This document shows, in pieces, positions 1-10,506 of a stretch of DNA of 51,047 nucleotides; position 1 is the first letter of the stretch, and each line of letters starts with the position of its first letter. Below the pieces are notes generated by a model, which saw nothing but the letters and a program-made list of their open reading frames with translations, was not told where the DNA came from and did not search any database. The translations under genes and the position numbers were made by a program. The DNA comes from Methylocystaceae bacterium (GTDB lineage Bacteria; Pseudomonadota; Alphaproteobacteria; Rhizobiales; Beijerinckiaceae). The stretch lies in the NCBI GenBank assembly GCA_009773555.1, contig WSXZ01000032.1, forward strand, positions 1 to 51,047, written 5' to 3'.

Positions 1-1
1 C

Positions 2-2848
2 GTAGAGTCGCATATGGGCCCGGTCGCCACCGGGCTGTCAGAGATCTACATGTGGTCGGTCGCCTACGCGCCGCGAGGCGGGGATGAACCGGCGCCGAAC
101 GGAAAGCCGGGCTGGCAGAGCAATGGCGATTATCTGACGCCGGAGGGGCAGAGACTTCGCAACTTGGTCGAAATGACCGCCTATCTGCGGACGGTGCAAG
201 ATTGGATCATCAGGCCGTTGTTGCGCACCGTGCCCGGAGTCGCCGGCGTCGACTCGCTTGGCGGCTACGTCAAGGAATATCACGTTCAGCCCGACCCCGC
301 GAAAATCTTCGCTCTCGGACTCTCCTTCGCCGATCTCGCGGGCATTATCGAGCGCAATAACATGAGTCGCGGCGCGGGCTACGTCGAGCGCAATGGCGAG
401 GGCCTCGTCGTGCGCAGTCCGGGGCGGCTCGAGTCCATGGACGACATCGCCAAGGTCGTCGTGTCGACGAGAGGCGGCACCCCCGTGCGCGTCGAGGATA
501 TCGCGGAGGTGGGCGTCGGACGCGAGCTGCGCGTGGGCAGCGCCAGCATGAACGGCGAAGAGGTGGTGATCGGCACCGCGCTGATGCTGATCGGCGCAAA
601 CAGTCGCGAAGTCTCGAGCGCCGTCAATGCGAAGATGAACGAAATCCGCCGGCTGCTGCCGCCCGGCGTCGAAGTGCGCACGATCTTGAACCGCACCGTG
701 CTCGTCAACGCTACGATCAAAACGGTCGCCCTGAATCTTGTTGAGGGCGCCGCGCTCGTCATCCTCGTACTCTTTGTCATGCTCGACAATTTTCGCGCGG
801 CGCTCGTGACGGCGATGGTCATACCGCTGACGATGTTGCTGCTCGGCATCGGCATGCATGTCGGAAAGATCAGCGCCAATCTGATGAGTCTCGGCGCGCT
901 CGATTTCGGATTGATCGCCGACGGGGCCATCATTGTCACCGAGAACTGCTTGCGCCGTCTTTCGCAGCGTCAGGGCGCCTTGGGCCGCGCGCTCACGCTG
1001 GAAGAACGGCTGACGACCGTGATCGACTCGGCGGTCGAGATGCGGCGGCCGACCGTCTACGGCCAAGCGATCATCATCCTCGTCTATGTGCCGATCCTGA
1101 CCTTTTCAGGGGTCGAAGGCAAAATGTTTCATCCGATGGCGATGACCGTCATCATGGCGCTTGCCTCCGAGTTCGTCCTGTCGCTGACGTTCTTTCCGGC
1201 GATGATCGCCATTGCGCTTTCAGGTCGCGTGCGCGAATCCGAAAATGTCGTCGTGAGCGCCCTCAAGCGCGCATATGAACCCATTTTGAAATGGGCGATG
1301 GCCGCGCCTTTGAAGCCGATCGCGCTGGGCGCGTGCGCCTTCGTCCTCGCGGCGCTTCTCTACTTGACGCTGGGCGAAGAGTTCGTGCCGACGCTCGACG
1401 AAAAAAACCTCGCGATGCAGGCGAACCGAATTCCCAGCGCGTCGCTGACGCAGTCGCAGGCGATGCAGTTCGAGATCGAGAGCGCGCTACGCACTTTTCC
1501 CGAAGTCGACTATGTCTTCTCCAAGACCGGCACGGCCGAGATCGCCACCGATCCCATGCCGCCGAACCTAACCGACACGTTCATCATGTTGAAGCCGCGC
1601 GACAAATGGCCCAACCCAGGCCTCGACAAGACGGCGCTGATTGAAAAATTGGAGGCGCGGCTCGCGCAACTGCCGGGAAACGCCTATGAGTTCTCGCAGC
1701 CCATTCAATTGCGCTTCAACGAATTGCTCGCCGGCGTGCGCGGCGACATCGCCGTCAAAGTGTTCGGCGACGATTTCGACGTCATGTTGAAGGCTGCCAA
1801 TCAGATCGCCGGCATTCTCAATTCGACCAAGGGCGCGAGCGACGTCAAGGTCGAGCAAGTGGCCGGATTGCCGATTCTCGATGTCGCCGTCAACAAGGGC
1901 GCGATCGCGCGGCTTGGCCTCAGCGTCGCCGCCGTGCAGGACGTGATCGGCGCGGCGATCGGCGGACAAAGGGCTGGAGTGGTCTTCGAGGGCGATCGCC
2001 GCTTCCCTATTGTCGTCCGGCTGCAGGACAATTTGCGCGAGGACGCGCAGGCGTTGGAGTCCATTCCCGTCGCGCTTCCCGGAGCGGCGACCGACAATGC
2101 GCCGGTCGTGCTGCTGAAGCAGGTCGCGAAATTTTCAATTGTGGACGGTCAGAACCAAATTTCGCGGGAAAACGGCCATCGCCGCGTCGTGGTCACCGCC
2201 AATGTGCGTGGCCGCGACATCGCATCCGTCGTCGATGAGGCGCGGGCGAAAATCGAGTCAAAAGTTATCCTGCCGCCCGGCTACTGGATTGCATGGGGCG
2301 GCCAATTCGAGAATCTCGCGGCGGCTCGCGCGCGTTTGATGTTCGTCGTGCCGATCTGCTTTTTCCTCATTCTTCTGCTGCTCTACTCCTCGCTCGGCTC
2401 GGTGCGCGACGCGCTGTTGGTGTTCACCGCGGTGCCGCTGGCGCTTTCCGGCGGCGTCGCCGCGTTGTGGCTGCGCGGCATGCCCATGTCCGTCTCGGCC
2501 GCGGTCGGCTTCATCGCGCTCTCGGGCGTCGCTGTGCTGAACGGCCTCGTCATGCGCACCTATATTTCTCAGTTGATCGCAGGCGGCATGGCCGAACGCC
2601 AGGCGATCTTCAAAGGCGCGATGACGCGACTGCGCCCTGTCGTGATGACGGCGCTCGTCGCCTCGCTCGGATTTCTGCCGATGGCGCTCGCCACGAGCAC
2701 CGGCGCCGAGGTGCAAAAGCCGATCGCGACGGTCGTCATCGGCGGCCTGATCAGCGCTACGCTTCTCACTCTTGTCGTTCTGCCGGCCCTTTACGCGTTT
2801 TTTTGTCGCTCGCCAGAGTCAGCTTCCGCGCAACAAAGCGGGGGCTGA
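2..2848 (+). CDS. Heavy-metal efflux RND transporter, CusA/CzcA family (5' end outside window)
   Basis: This is the inner-membrane pump of a tripartite RND system that exports metal cations using the proton gradient. The reading frame is already open at the window edge, and the first visible residues match the CzcA region just after GPxATG, so roughly 90-100 N-terminal residues are missing. The fourth transmembrane segment carries DFGLIADGAIIVTEN, the D-D-E proton-relay pattern of heavy-metal RND pumps (about position 900-950). Two large periplasmic loops and the second block of hydrophobic helices (about 2330-2800) complete the usual plan. The stop is at 2846-2848, and a TolC-type gene starts two bases later, so the two are almost certainly one operon. 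The membrane-fusion partner would lie upstream, outside the window. The exact metal cannot be told from the sequence. Confidence 0.93.
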   Translation, partial: VESHMGPVATGLSEIYMWSVAYAPRGGDEPAPNGKPGWQSNGDYLTPEGQRLRNLVEMTAYLRTVQDWIIRPLLRTVPGVAGVDSLGGYVKEYHVQPDPAKIFALGLSFADLAGIIERNNMSRGAGYVERNGEGLVVRSPGRLESMDDIAKVVVSTRGGTPVRVEDIAEVGVGRELRVGSASMNGEEVVIGTALMLIGANSREVSSAVNAKMNEIRRLLPPGVEVRTILNRTVLVNATIKTVALNLVEGAALVILVLFVMLDNFRAALVTAMVIPLTMLLLGIGMHVGKISANLMSLGALDFGLIADGAIIVTENCLRRLSQRQGALGRALTLEERLTTVIDSAVEMRRPTVYGQAIIILVYVPILTFSGVEGKMFHPMAMTVIMALASEFVLSLTFFPAMIAIALSGRVRESENVVVSALKRAYEPILKWAMAAPLKPIALGACAFVLAALLYLTLGEEFVPTLDEKNLAMQANRIPSASLTQSQAMQFEIESALRTFPEVDYVFSKTGTAEIATDPMPPNLTDTFIMLKPRDKWPNPGLDKTALIEKLEARLAQLPGNAYEFSQPIQLRFNELLAGVRGDIAVKVFGDDFDVMLKAANQIAGILNSTKGASDVKVEQVAGLPILDVAVNKGAIARLGLSVAAVQDVIGAAIGGQRAGVVFEGDRRFPIVVRLQDNLREDAQALESIPVALPGAATDNAPVVLLKQVAKFSIVDGQNQISRENGHRRVVVTANVRGRDIASVVDEARAKIESKVILPPGYWIAWGGQFENLAAARARLMFVVPICFFLILLLLYSSLGSVRDALLVFTAVPLALSGGVAALWLRGMPMSVSAAVGFIALSGVAVLNGLVMRTYISQLIAGGMAERQAIFKGAMTRLRPVVMTALVASLGFLPMALATSTGAEVQKPIATVVIGGLISATLLTLVVLPALYAFFCRSPESASAQQSGG

Positions 2849-2850
2849 CC

Positions 2851-4257
2851 GTGAGCGTGCGCGGCGTCGCTTCGGTCTTGATCTTCTTCATTCTGAGCGG
2901 CGGCGCGTCCCACGCCGAAACCTTGATGGGCGCGATGTGTCGCGCCTATGACGCCAATCCGCAGCTCAACGCCGGCAGAGCGGAGCTGCGCGCGATTGAT
3001 GAGAATGTGCCGCAGGCGCAGGCCGGCATGCGGCCGCGCGTTTCCGCCGACGGCTATCTCGGCGTGCAGCGGAACCGCTACATCACGCAACAGCGCGACG
3101 TCGATCTCGACGATCCCACGCTCAGAGCCCGCACGAAGAGCATCCAAAACGGCGGCAGCGTTCCTCGCTCCGCCCAATTGACGTTCGAGCAGCCGATCTT
3201 CGACGGCTTCAAGGCGCGAAACGAAACTCGCGCGGCGGAGTCGGGCGTCTTCGCCGGGCGCGAGCGACTGCGCCTGACCGAGCAACAGGTCCTATTTGAC
3301 GCGGTCGCCGCTTATATGAACGTCTTGCGCGACACGGCGGCGCTCAAACTCCAAGAAAGCAATGTCGCCGTCCTGAGGGAACAATTGCGCCAGACGCGCG
3401 AGCGTTACGCATATGGACAGATCACGCTGACCGACATCGCGCAGGCCGAAGCGCGGCTCGCGGGCGGCAAATCTCTCGTCGGCGGCGCGCGCGCCGCGCT
3501 CGACGCCAGCATCGGCGTCTATCGCAAGACGGTCGGCGTCGAGCCGACGAAGCTCGCGCCGGGCGCGCCGATCGACCGATTGCTGCCGAAGTCGCGCGAA
3601 GAGGCGGAACGCATCGCCCAGAGCGAACATCCCTTCGTTCTTGCCGCTCTGCACGACGCCGACACCGCCGACCTCGACATCAAGGCGCTCGAGGCGGACT
3701 TCATGCCCAAATTGTCGATCGTCGGCGATATTTTCACGCAAACCGACATCGCCGGCATCGGGAACCGCAACATCGGGGCCAGCGTCGGCGGACATCTCAG
3801 CGTGCCGATTTACGAGGGCGGCCTGACGTCCTCCCGCGTGCGGCAAGCCAAGGAGACCGCCGGGCGCCGCCGGTTCGACGCCGACGTCGCGCGCGCCGAA
3901 GTTCTCTCGCTGGTGCGCGCCTATTGGGGCGCGTTGCAGGCGGCGAAAACTCAGATCGCCGCAGCGCAAACTCAGATCGCCGCCGCGGAGCGTGCGCTTT
4001 ACGGCGTAAGAGAAGAGGCCAAGGCCGGTCAGCGAACGACGCTCGAAATCCTGAATGCGCAGCAGGAGCTGCTCAACGCGCGCATCGGACTCGTCCTCGC
4101 ACAGCGGGACCGCGTCGTCGCCTCCTACGCTGTGCTCTCCTCGCTCGGGCGGCTTTCTTCGGCCTGGCTCGGTCTTACGCCCGGCGGCTATGATCCGGCG
4201 ATCCATTTCGACCAGGTGAAGGATCTCTGGGGCGATCCGACGACGCCCGACCGTTAG
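2851..4257 (+). CDS. TolC-family outer-membrane efflux channel
   Basis: This is the outer-membrane exit duct for the RND pump encoded immediately upstream. The GTG at 2851 is chosen because it starts a protein with a clear signal peptide (SVRGVASVLIFFILSGGASHA, cleavage near residue 22) and lies 2 bp after the pump stop codon. The mature part has the two TolC-type repeats rich in long amphipathic helices. The C-terminal TTLEILNAQQELLNA and YAVLSSLGRL segments are typical of the TIGR01844-like TolC/type I secretion branch rather than of CusC lipoproteins, and no lipobox cysteine is seen. The length of 468 residues is normal. Its stop codon TAG overlaps the left end of a structured repeat. Confidence 0.9.
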   Translation: MSVRGVASVLIFFILSGGASHAETLMGAMCRAYDANPQLNAGRAELRAIDENVPQAQAGMRPRVSADGYLGVQRNRYITQQRDVDLDDPTLRARTKSIQNGGSVPRSAQLTFEQPIFDGFKARNETRAAESGVFAGRERLRLTEQQVLFDAVAAYMNVLRDTAALKLQESNVAVLREQLRQTRERYAYGQITLTDIAQAEARLAGGKSLVGGARAALDASIGVYRKTVGVEPTKLAPGAPIDRLLPKSREEAERIAQSEHPFVLAALHDADTADLDIKALEADFMPKLSIVGDIFTQTDIAGIGNRNIGASVGGHLSVPIYEGGLTSSRVRQAKETAGRRRFDADVARAEVLSLVRAYWGALQAAKTQIAAAQTQIAAAERALYGVREEAKAGQRTTLEILNAQQELLNARIGLVLAQRDRVVASYAVLSSLGRLSSAWLGLTPGGYDPAIHFDQVKDLWGDPTTPDR

Positions 4258-4366
4258 AGCAGGTTCCGAGAAAGTTGACGGACTTTTTGGATGAGTTCCT
4301 GCTCCACCATTTTGATGTGAGCGATTTCTATCGACCACGCGATTCCATGTGATCGGGACGCGCTCC
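4257..4366. repeat. Intergenic palindromic repeat, family 1, copy A
   Basis: This is one of three related copies in the window, with the others at 37569-37682 and 41457-41568. It begins with GAGCAGGTTCCGAGAAAGTT and runs through an ACTTTTT pairing segment to a partner ending CCTGCTCC. A second hairpin follows, built on CGACCACG / CATGTGATCG, and the copy ends in GCGCTCC. The two-hairpin architecture is shared by all three copies. The left end overlaps the TAG stop of the TolC gene. It is a non-coding dispersed element of unknown role; transcript stabilisation or termination is possible. Confidence 0.8.
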
Positions 4367-4466
4367 AGGACTTAAGACGCGCCGCGAATGCTGCGATAAG
4401 ATGCTAGAGTTTAAAAAAGACGCGCCGCCGGGCGGCGAAATGATAAAGGCTGAGGGAGAGGACATC

Positions 4467-4946
4467 ATGCGAGGCGCTTTCATCACGTTCGCCGTTGCGA
4501 TGCTGCTGGCGTTGCTATCGGCGATCCCGGCCAATGCTTTTTGCATGTTCGGCTGCAATCCAACTGAAGCGCATGCGCGGCAAATTTTCGAGAACTTGCT
4601 GAAGCAGCGCGTCGACAAGCCGTTCAAGATCGTCGAGTTCAAACAGACGATGGCCGAGCGCCTTGAGATGCACGCCACCGGAGAAAAGGGCTACGAGATC
4701 TTCTTCAATGCGCGGGTCGAGTTTCCGGAAGGCGCAAATCTCGAATGCAAAGCTGACGAGGCTGGAAAATTTTCCGAAGGCTGTTCGCCGAGCAATCATT
4801 ATGTGACTGCGCCGCGCAGTTCCGATCCCCCGGGCAAGCAATATATCGCGCCCGGTTCAACGGTTCTGTTCGATGAGGAATATCGGTTTTATGAAGCGGG
4901 CAGCGGCTGGAAAGGCCCGGACGGCAAGGTCTATACGGCGGACTGA
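4467..4946 (+). CDS. Small secreted protein of unknown function
   Basis: I do not recognise a family. The ATG at 4467 is preferred over an upstream in-frame ATG because a strong ribosome site (GAGGGAGAGGA) lies just before it and the product then begins with a clean signal peptide ending in IPANA. The mature protein is about 135 residues. It opens with FCMFGCNP and has two more cysteines later, near ECKADE and EGCSP, so up to two disulfides are possible. The rest is a mixed polar sequence without obvious repeats or membrane segments. A terminator hairpin follows within 12 bp. Periplasmic or secreted location is inferred; no activity is proposed. Confidence 0.75.
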   Translation: MRGAFITFAVAMLLALLSAIPANAFCMFGCNPTEAHARQIFENLLKQRVDKPFKIVEFKQTMAERLEMHATGEKGYEIFFNARVEFPEGANLECKADEAGKFSEGCSPSNHYVTAPRSSDPPGKQYIAPGSTVLFDEEYRFYEAGSGWKGPDGKVYTAD

Positions 4947-4955
4947 CCAAAAAAA

Positions 4956-4980
4956 TGGGCGCGCAATGAATGCGCGCCCC
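4956..4980 (-). terminator. Rho-independent terminator, probably bidirectional
   Basis: The arms GGGCGCGC and GCGCGCCC are separated by a 7-nt loop. Read on the minus strand the stem is followed by a T-run (ATTTTTTT), so it terminates the cysteine-rich gene ending at 5014. It also lies just past the plus-strand gene ending at 4946 and may serve both. Confidence 0.8.
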
Positions 4981-5013
4981 ATCTAAACCCGACCTCGCTC
5001 GCGAGGCTCGGCC

Positions 5014-5253
5014 TTATTGCTCTTTGGTGTTCTGCGGGCAGCCGCAGGCGGCGTCACAGGCCTTCTTATTGGCGCGGACTTCGCTCTGATTGGCGCCGTA
5101 ATTCATCTTGCGGGCGAGGTACTCGTCATCGCACTTTTCGGCGCATTTGGCCTGCTTGTCTTCGTCCGCGTTGTGGACGTCGCAATCCGCGAATGCCGGG
5201 CTGATCATGCCGGCGACAAGGAGAGCCGCCGTCATAATGGCGTATTTATTCAT
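5014..5253 (-). CDS. Tiny cysteine-rich secreted protein with twin CX3C motif (paralog 1)
   Basis: This is a 79-residue protein of no family I recognise. The ATG at 5253 is chosen because AAGGAAA lies 9-10 bases upstream and the product then opens with a signal peptide, MNKYAIMTAALLVAGMISPAFA. The mature chain of about 57 residues has six cysteines in the pattern C-x12-C-x3-C-x24-C-x3-C-x-C, followed by PQNTKEQ. Between the twin CX3C motifs the sequence is charged and helix-prone, so a disulfide-clamped or metal-binding helical hairpin is likely. A paralog with the same x24 spacing lies 328 bp upstream on the same strand. A strong terminator lies 34 bp beyond the stop. Function is unknown. 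Confidence 0.85.
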   Translation of the reverse strand: MNKYAIMTAALLVAGMISPAFADCDVHNADEDKQAKCAEKCDDEYLARKMNYGANQSEVRANKKACDAACGCPQNTKEQ

Positions 5254-5526
5254 TTGGTCGTTTCCTTCACTTGCCCGTTGGGCGTCTAGACTGCGCTTGC
5301 GCTCGACCCCTCCCGCCATGGAACAGCAACGGCGTCACATAACGCAATAAGCGGCCGGACGATGTCGTATGTGGCCGCTCATGTCAATTGCGCGTCGCTG
5401 GCGCCATGTCTCAAGCCGCTTCGTCGGTCTGCGGCGCGGTTGACGAAAAGCCTGTTGTTTTCATGTCCTTGCTGAACACGACGACGCGGCGTGACGGCTG
5501 TCCGACGTTTGATTGGCGAACGCGAA
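5254..5526. other. Intergenic region between the two cysteine-rich genes
   Basis: No convincing gene is present. It holds the ribosome site of the downstream gene and a 7-bp inverted repeat, AGCGGCC/GGCCGCT, at 5350-5379 with a 16-nt loop. A promoter for the gene starting at 5253 should lie here, but I cannot point to a clear -35/-10 pair. Confidence 0.5.
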
Positions 5527-5554
5527 AAGGGCGCGCGATCGCTCGCGCGCCCTT
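5527..5554 (-). terminator. Terminator hairpin for cysteine-rich paralog 2
   Basis: A perfect 12-bp inverted repeat, AAGGGCGCGCGA/TCGCGCGCCCTT, has a 4-nt loop. On the minus strand it is followed by TT and GC-rich sequence, and it lies 27 bp after the stop of the gene at 5582. The T-run is short, so termination strength is uncertain. Confidence 0.65.
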
Positions 5555-5581
5555 ATGCCGCTGTTCGAACCAATGAGACTG

Positions 5582-5863
5582 TTAAAGGCCCTTCGAGTTC
5601 TGCGGGCAGCCACACTTGTCGTCGCACGCTTTCTTGGCGGACTTGATCTTGCTCATGTCCGCCGTCCAGCCCTGCTGGTCCTTAAGATAGGCGTCCTCGC
5701 ACTTGCTGGCGCAAACGGCCTGATCGTCTTCGGCGTGCGTGTCGCAGCTGATGCGCGTCGCCTGGCTCGGTGCGCGCAAACCGACACCGGCGTCGAAGGC
5801 GAACGACGGCGCGGTCGTCGCCAGGAACAGGGCGGCGGCGGCCGTAAGGGCGTATTTATTCAT
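5582..5863 (-). CDS. Tiny cysteine-rich secreted protein with twin CX3C motif (paralog 2)
   Basis: This is a 93-residue paralog of the gene at 5014-5253. The ATG at 5863 follows a GAGGAAAA ribosome site and starts a signal peptide that again opens MNKYA and ends near APSFA. The mature chain has an extra N-terminal stretch of about 20 residues and then six cysteines spaced C-x10-C-x3-C-x24-C-x3-C-x-C, ending PQNSKGL. The CX3C spacing, the KKAC lead-in and the CGCPQN tail are shared exactly with paralog 1, while the residues between differ widely. That pattern suggests conserved disulfides or a metal site on a fast-evolving scaffold. Each copy has its own terminator, so they are probably transcribed separately. 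Confidence 0.85.
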   Translation of the reverse strand: MNKYALTAAAALFLATTAPSFAFDAGVGLRAPSQATRISCDTHAEDDQAVCASKCEDAYLKDQQGWTADMSKIKSAKKACDDKCGCPQNSKGL

Positions 5864-6015
5864 ATGCTGATTTTCCTCTTCTTCGCGTCGTGAGCTTTTT
5901 TGTTTTTGTAGAGCGCTGCGTTGAAGACATTGCAACCGCAACGGCTCGAAACCAACGCAAAGCACAGCAACGCTGTCGGAGGACATCGACTGAGTCAATG
6001 GTTTTTTGTCGAGAT

Positions 6016-8727
<2,712 letters not shown>

Positions 8728-8819
8728 GGAAGGGTCCTTGCGGCGCGGGAAGGTAGAATCTTTCTAGAAAATTCCATGCCATGGGGGCAAATAGAAAAGA
8801 CGCGACGAAAATCGACCTG

Positions 8820-9010
8820 TCAGCTGCGTCGCTCGCCGCGCAGCGGCCGCTCCTCCATGCGCGCGAGGAAAAGCAGGGACAGGCCCACGCAAACGGCAAG
8901 CGCCAGAAAAACGAGGCGAAAGCTCGAAAACAAAGCGGCGCCGTCGACGTCCGTCTTCATCTCCTCAAGCAATTGCGCGCGGCCGCCGCCAATCGCCAGG
9001 GCGGGCGAAA
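8820..9010 (-). pseudogene. Displaced C-terminal part of the DHA2 exporter
   Basis: This is read one frame away from the main exporter frame. The segment encodes the missing end of the family: a loop with QLLEEMKTDVDGAALF, the last transmembrane helix (FRLVFLALAVCVGLSLLFLA) and a short tail RMEERPLRGERRS before a TGA at 8820-8822. Total length with the upstream part is 1456 bases, one more than a multiple of three, as a single-base insertion predicts. Confidence 0.75.
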
Positions 9011-10275
9011 AGCGCGACGGCCGCCCCGGCCGCGAGCTGCCGAAAAAATTGCATCGAGGCCGTCGCCGTCCCCAAATCGCGCGAATCGACCGCGTTCTGC
9101 ACCGAAACGGTCGCCACAGGCAGCATCGCGCCGATGCCGAAGGTGGTGACGGTGAGCAGGGCGTTGAGCCAAAGCAGCGAGCGGCCCGAGCCCATCATCG
9201 CCGCCGCGCCCAGCGCGGCGAGAGCGCCCGCGCCGAGCCCGAGGAGCGGCGCCGTCTTATAATGCGTCAAATGCCCCATCAATCGTCCGGACAGCGTCGC
9301 GCCGACGACGGTGCCGACCATCAGGGGAATAAGCGTCAGCCCCGATTCGCTCGCATTCATCCCGCCGCAGATTTCGTAATAGATCGGCATCACGACCGAA
9401 AGTCCGACGAACCCGCCGAGCCCAAAGGAGCTCGACAGGATGGCGTCGCGCACGATCCGTAGCCGGAGAATGCGCAGCGGAATGAGCGGCTCCTCGGCGC
9501 GCGCCGTGCGCCAGGCGAAAAGTCCCCAGGCGAGAGCGGAGGCGGTAAGGAGGCCGATGATCGGCGCCGACCGCCACGGATAGCGCACGCCGCCCCAGCC
9601 AAGCGCCAGCACGAGAAGGCCGGAGCCGGCGATCAGCAACATCGCGCCCAGATAATCGACGCGATGCGGATGGCGCCGCTCCGGCACCCGCTTCAACCTT
9701 GAATTCACGATCAGGAGGGCCGCGAGGCCCAGCGGCAGATTTATCCAGAAGATCAGCGACCAGTGCCAATATTGCGCAAAAATGCCGCCGAGCGCCGGCC
9801 CGGCGATGCTGGAGGTGATGAACACCGCGGCGAAATAGGACTGATATCGGCCGCGCTCGCGAGGCGAAACGAGGTCGGCGACGATCGTCTGCGCAAGCGA
9901 GATCAGGCCGCCGCCGCCAAGTCCCTGAATGACCCTCGCGCCGGCGAGCGCCGCCATGCTAGGGGCCAAAGCGCAAGCGACCGATCCGATCACGAAAGTG
10001 ATCACCCCGATCAAAATGACCCGCCGCCGCCCATAAACATCGGCGAATTTGCCGTAGAGCGGCGTCACCACCGTCGCCGCGATGAGATAGGCGGTCACGA
10101 TCCAGGGCAGATCCTGAGGATCCCCAAGGTCCGCCGCGATGGTCGGCATGGCCGTGACCACGATCGTCTGGTCGAGGGCCGAGAGCAGCATGGCGAGGCC
10201 GAGCCCGAACATGACCTGTCGCAGTTCGGCGGGGTTTGGCGGCGGGTTAGCGGACATGGGCTCGGGGGACAGCAC
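8965..10275 (-). CDS. DHA2-family multidrug MFS exporter, apparently frameshifted near its 3' end
   Basis: This is a proton-driven drug exporter of the EmrB/QacA (14-helix) branch in the inner membrane. Signatures include the N-terminal LDQTIVVTAMPTIAADLG motif, GRRRVIL after helix 2 and RVIQGLGGGGLISL. The open frame stops after 436 residues, just past QFFRQLAAGAAVAL, where the family normally has two more helices. In another frame the DNA continues SPALAIGGGR and later FRLVFLALAVCVGLSLLFLA, down to a stop at 8820. Removing one base near 9007-9012 (a run of A, T on the coding strand) restores a 484-residue protein. Start is GTG 10275, or ATG 10257. Either a sequencing error or a recent mutation fits. 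Confidence 0.85.
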   Translation of the reverse strand: MLSPEPMSANPPPNPAELRQVMFGLGLAMLLSALDQTIVVTAMPTIAADLGDPQDLPWIVTAYLIAATVVTPLYGKFADVYGRRRVILIGVITFVIGSVACALAPSMAALAGARVIQGLGGGGLISLAQTIVADLVSPRERGRYQSYFAAVFITSSIAGPALGGIFAQYWHWSLIFWINLPLGLAALLIVNSRLKRVPERRHPHRVDYLGAMLLIAGSGLLVLALGWGGVRYPWRSAPIIGLLTASALAWGLFAWRTARAEEPLIPLRILRLRIVRDAILSSSFGLGGFVGLSVVMPIYYEICGGMNASESGLTLIPLMVGTVVGATLSGRLMGHLTHYKTAPLLGLGAGALAALGAAAMMGSGRSLLWLNALLTVTTFGIGAMLPVATVSVQNAVDSRDLGTATASMQFFRQLAAGAAVALFARPGDWRRPRAIA

Positions 10276-10360
10276 GGGGAGCCTTAACTACAGTGTTGCG
10301 GCGCCGAACGAAACCCTCCCTGCCTTAACGGTCAGGGCAATTGGGTGAAGGATTGTTTTC

Positions 10361-10482
10361 TCACCTCATCCTGAGGAGCCGCCGCAGGCGGCGTCTCGAA
10401 GGACGAGGTGAGGAAAATACGCGAGCGCGCGGGCTTCCTCGTCCTTCGAGACGCGTGCTGCGCACGCTCCTCAGGATGAGGA
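10361..10482. repeat. Pair of inverted palindromic repeats (REP-like)
   Basis: Two copies of the same unit lie head to head. The first (10361-10412) reads from CCTCATCCTGAGGAGC through a small hairpin CGCCGCAGGCGGCG to GTCTCGAAGGACGAGG. The second (10435-10482) is the reverse complement of that plan with a different central hairpin, GCGTGCTGCGCACGC. The whole block can fold as one long stem or two short ones. It lies between the convergent-side ends of recQ and the exporter start. Units like this are common dispersed intergenic repeats in Rhizobiales. No coding content. Confidence 0.8.
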
Positions 10483-10506
10483 AGCCCTTCATCCGATCGC
10501 CCTGCT

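Noticed and set aside
5555-5581. GTTCGAAC-like string that recalls a tRNA T-loop
   Set aside because: No acceptor or anticodon stem pairs around it; it lies beside a terminator hairpin.
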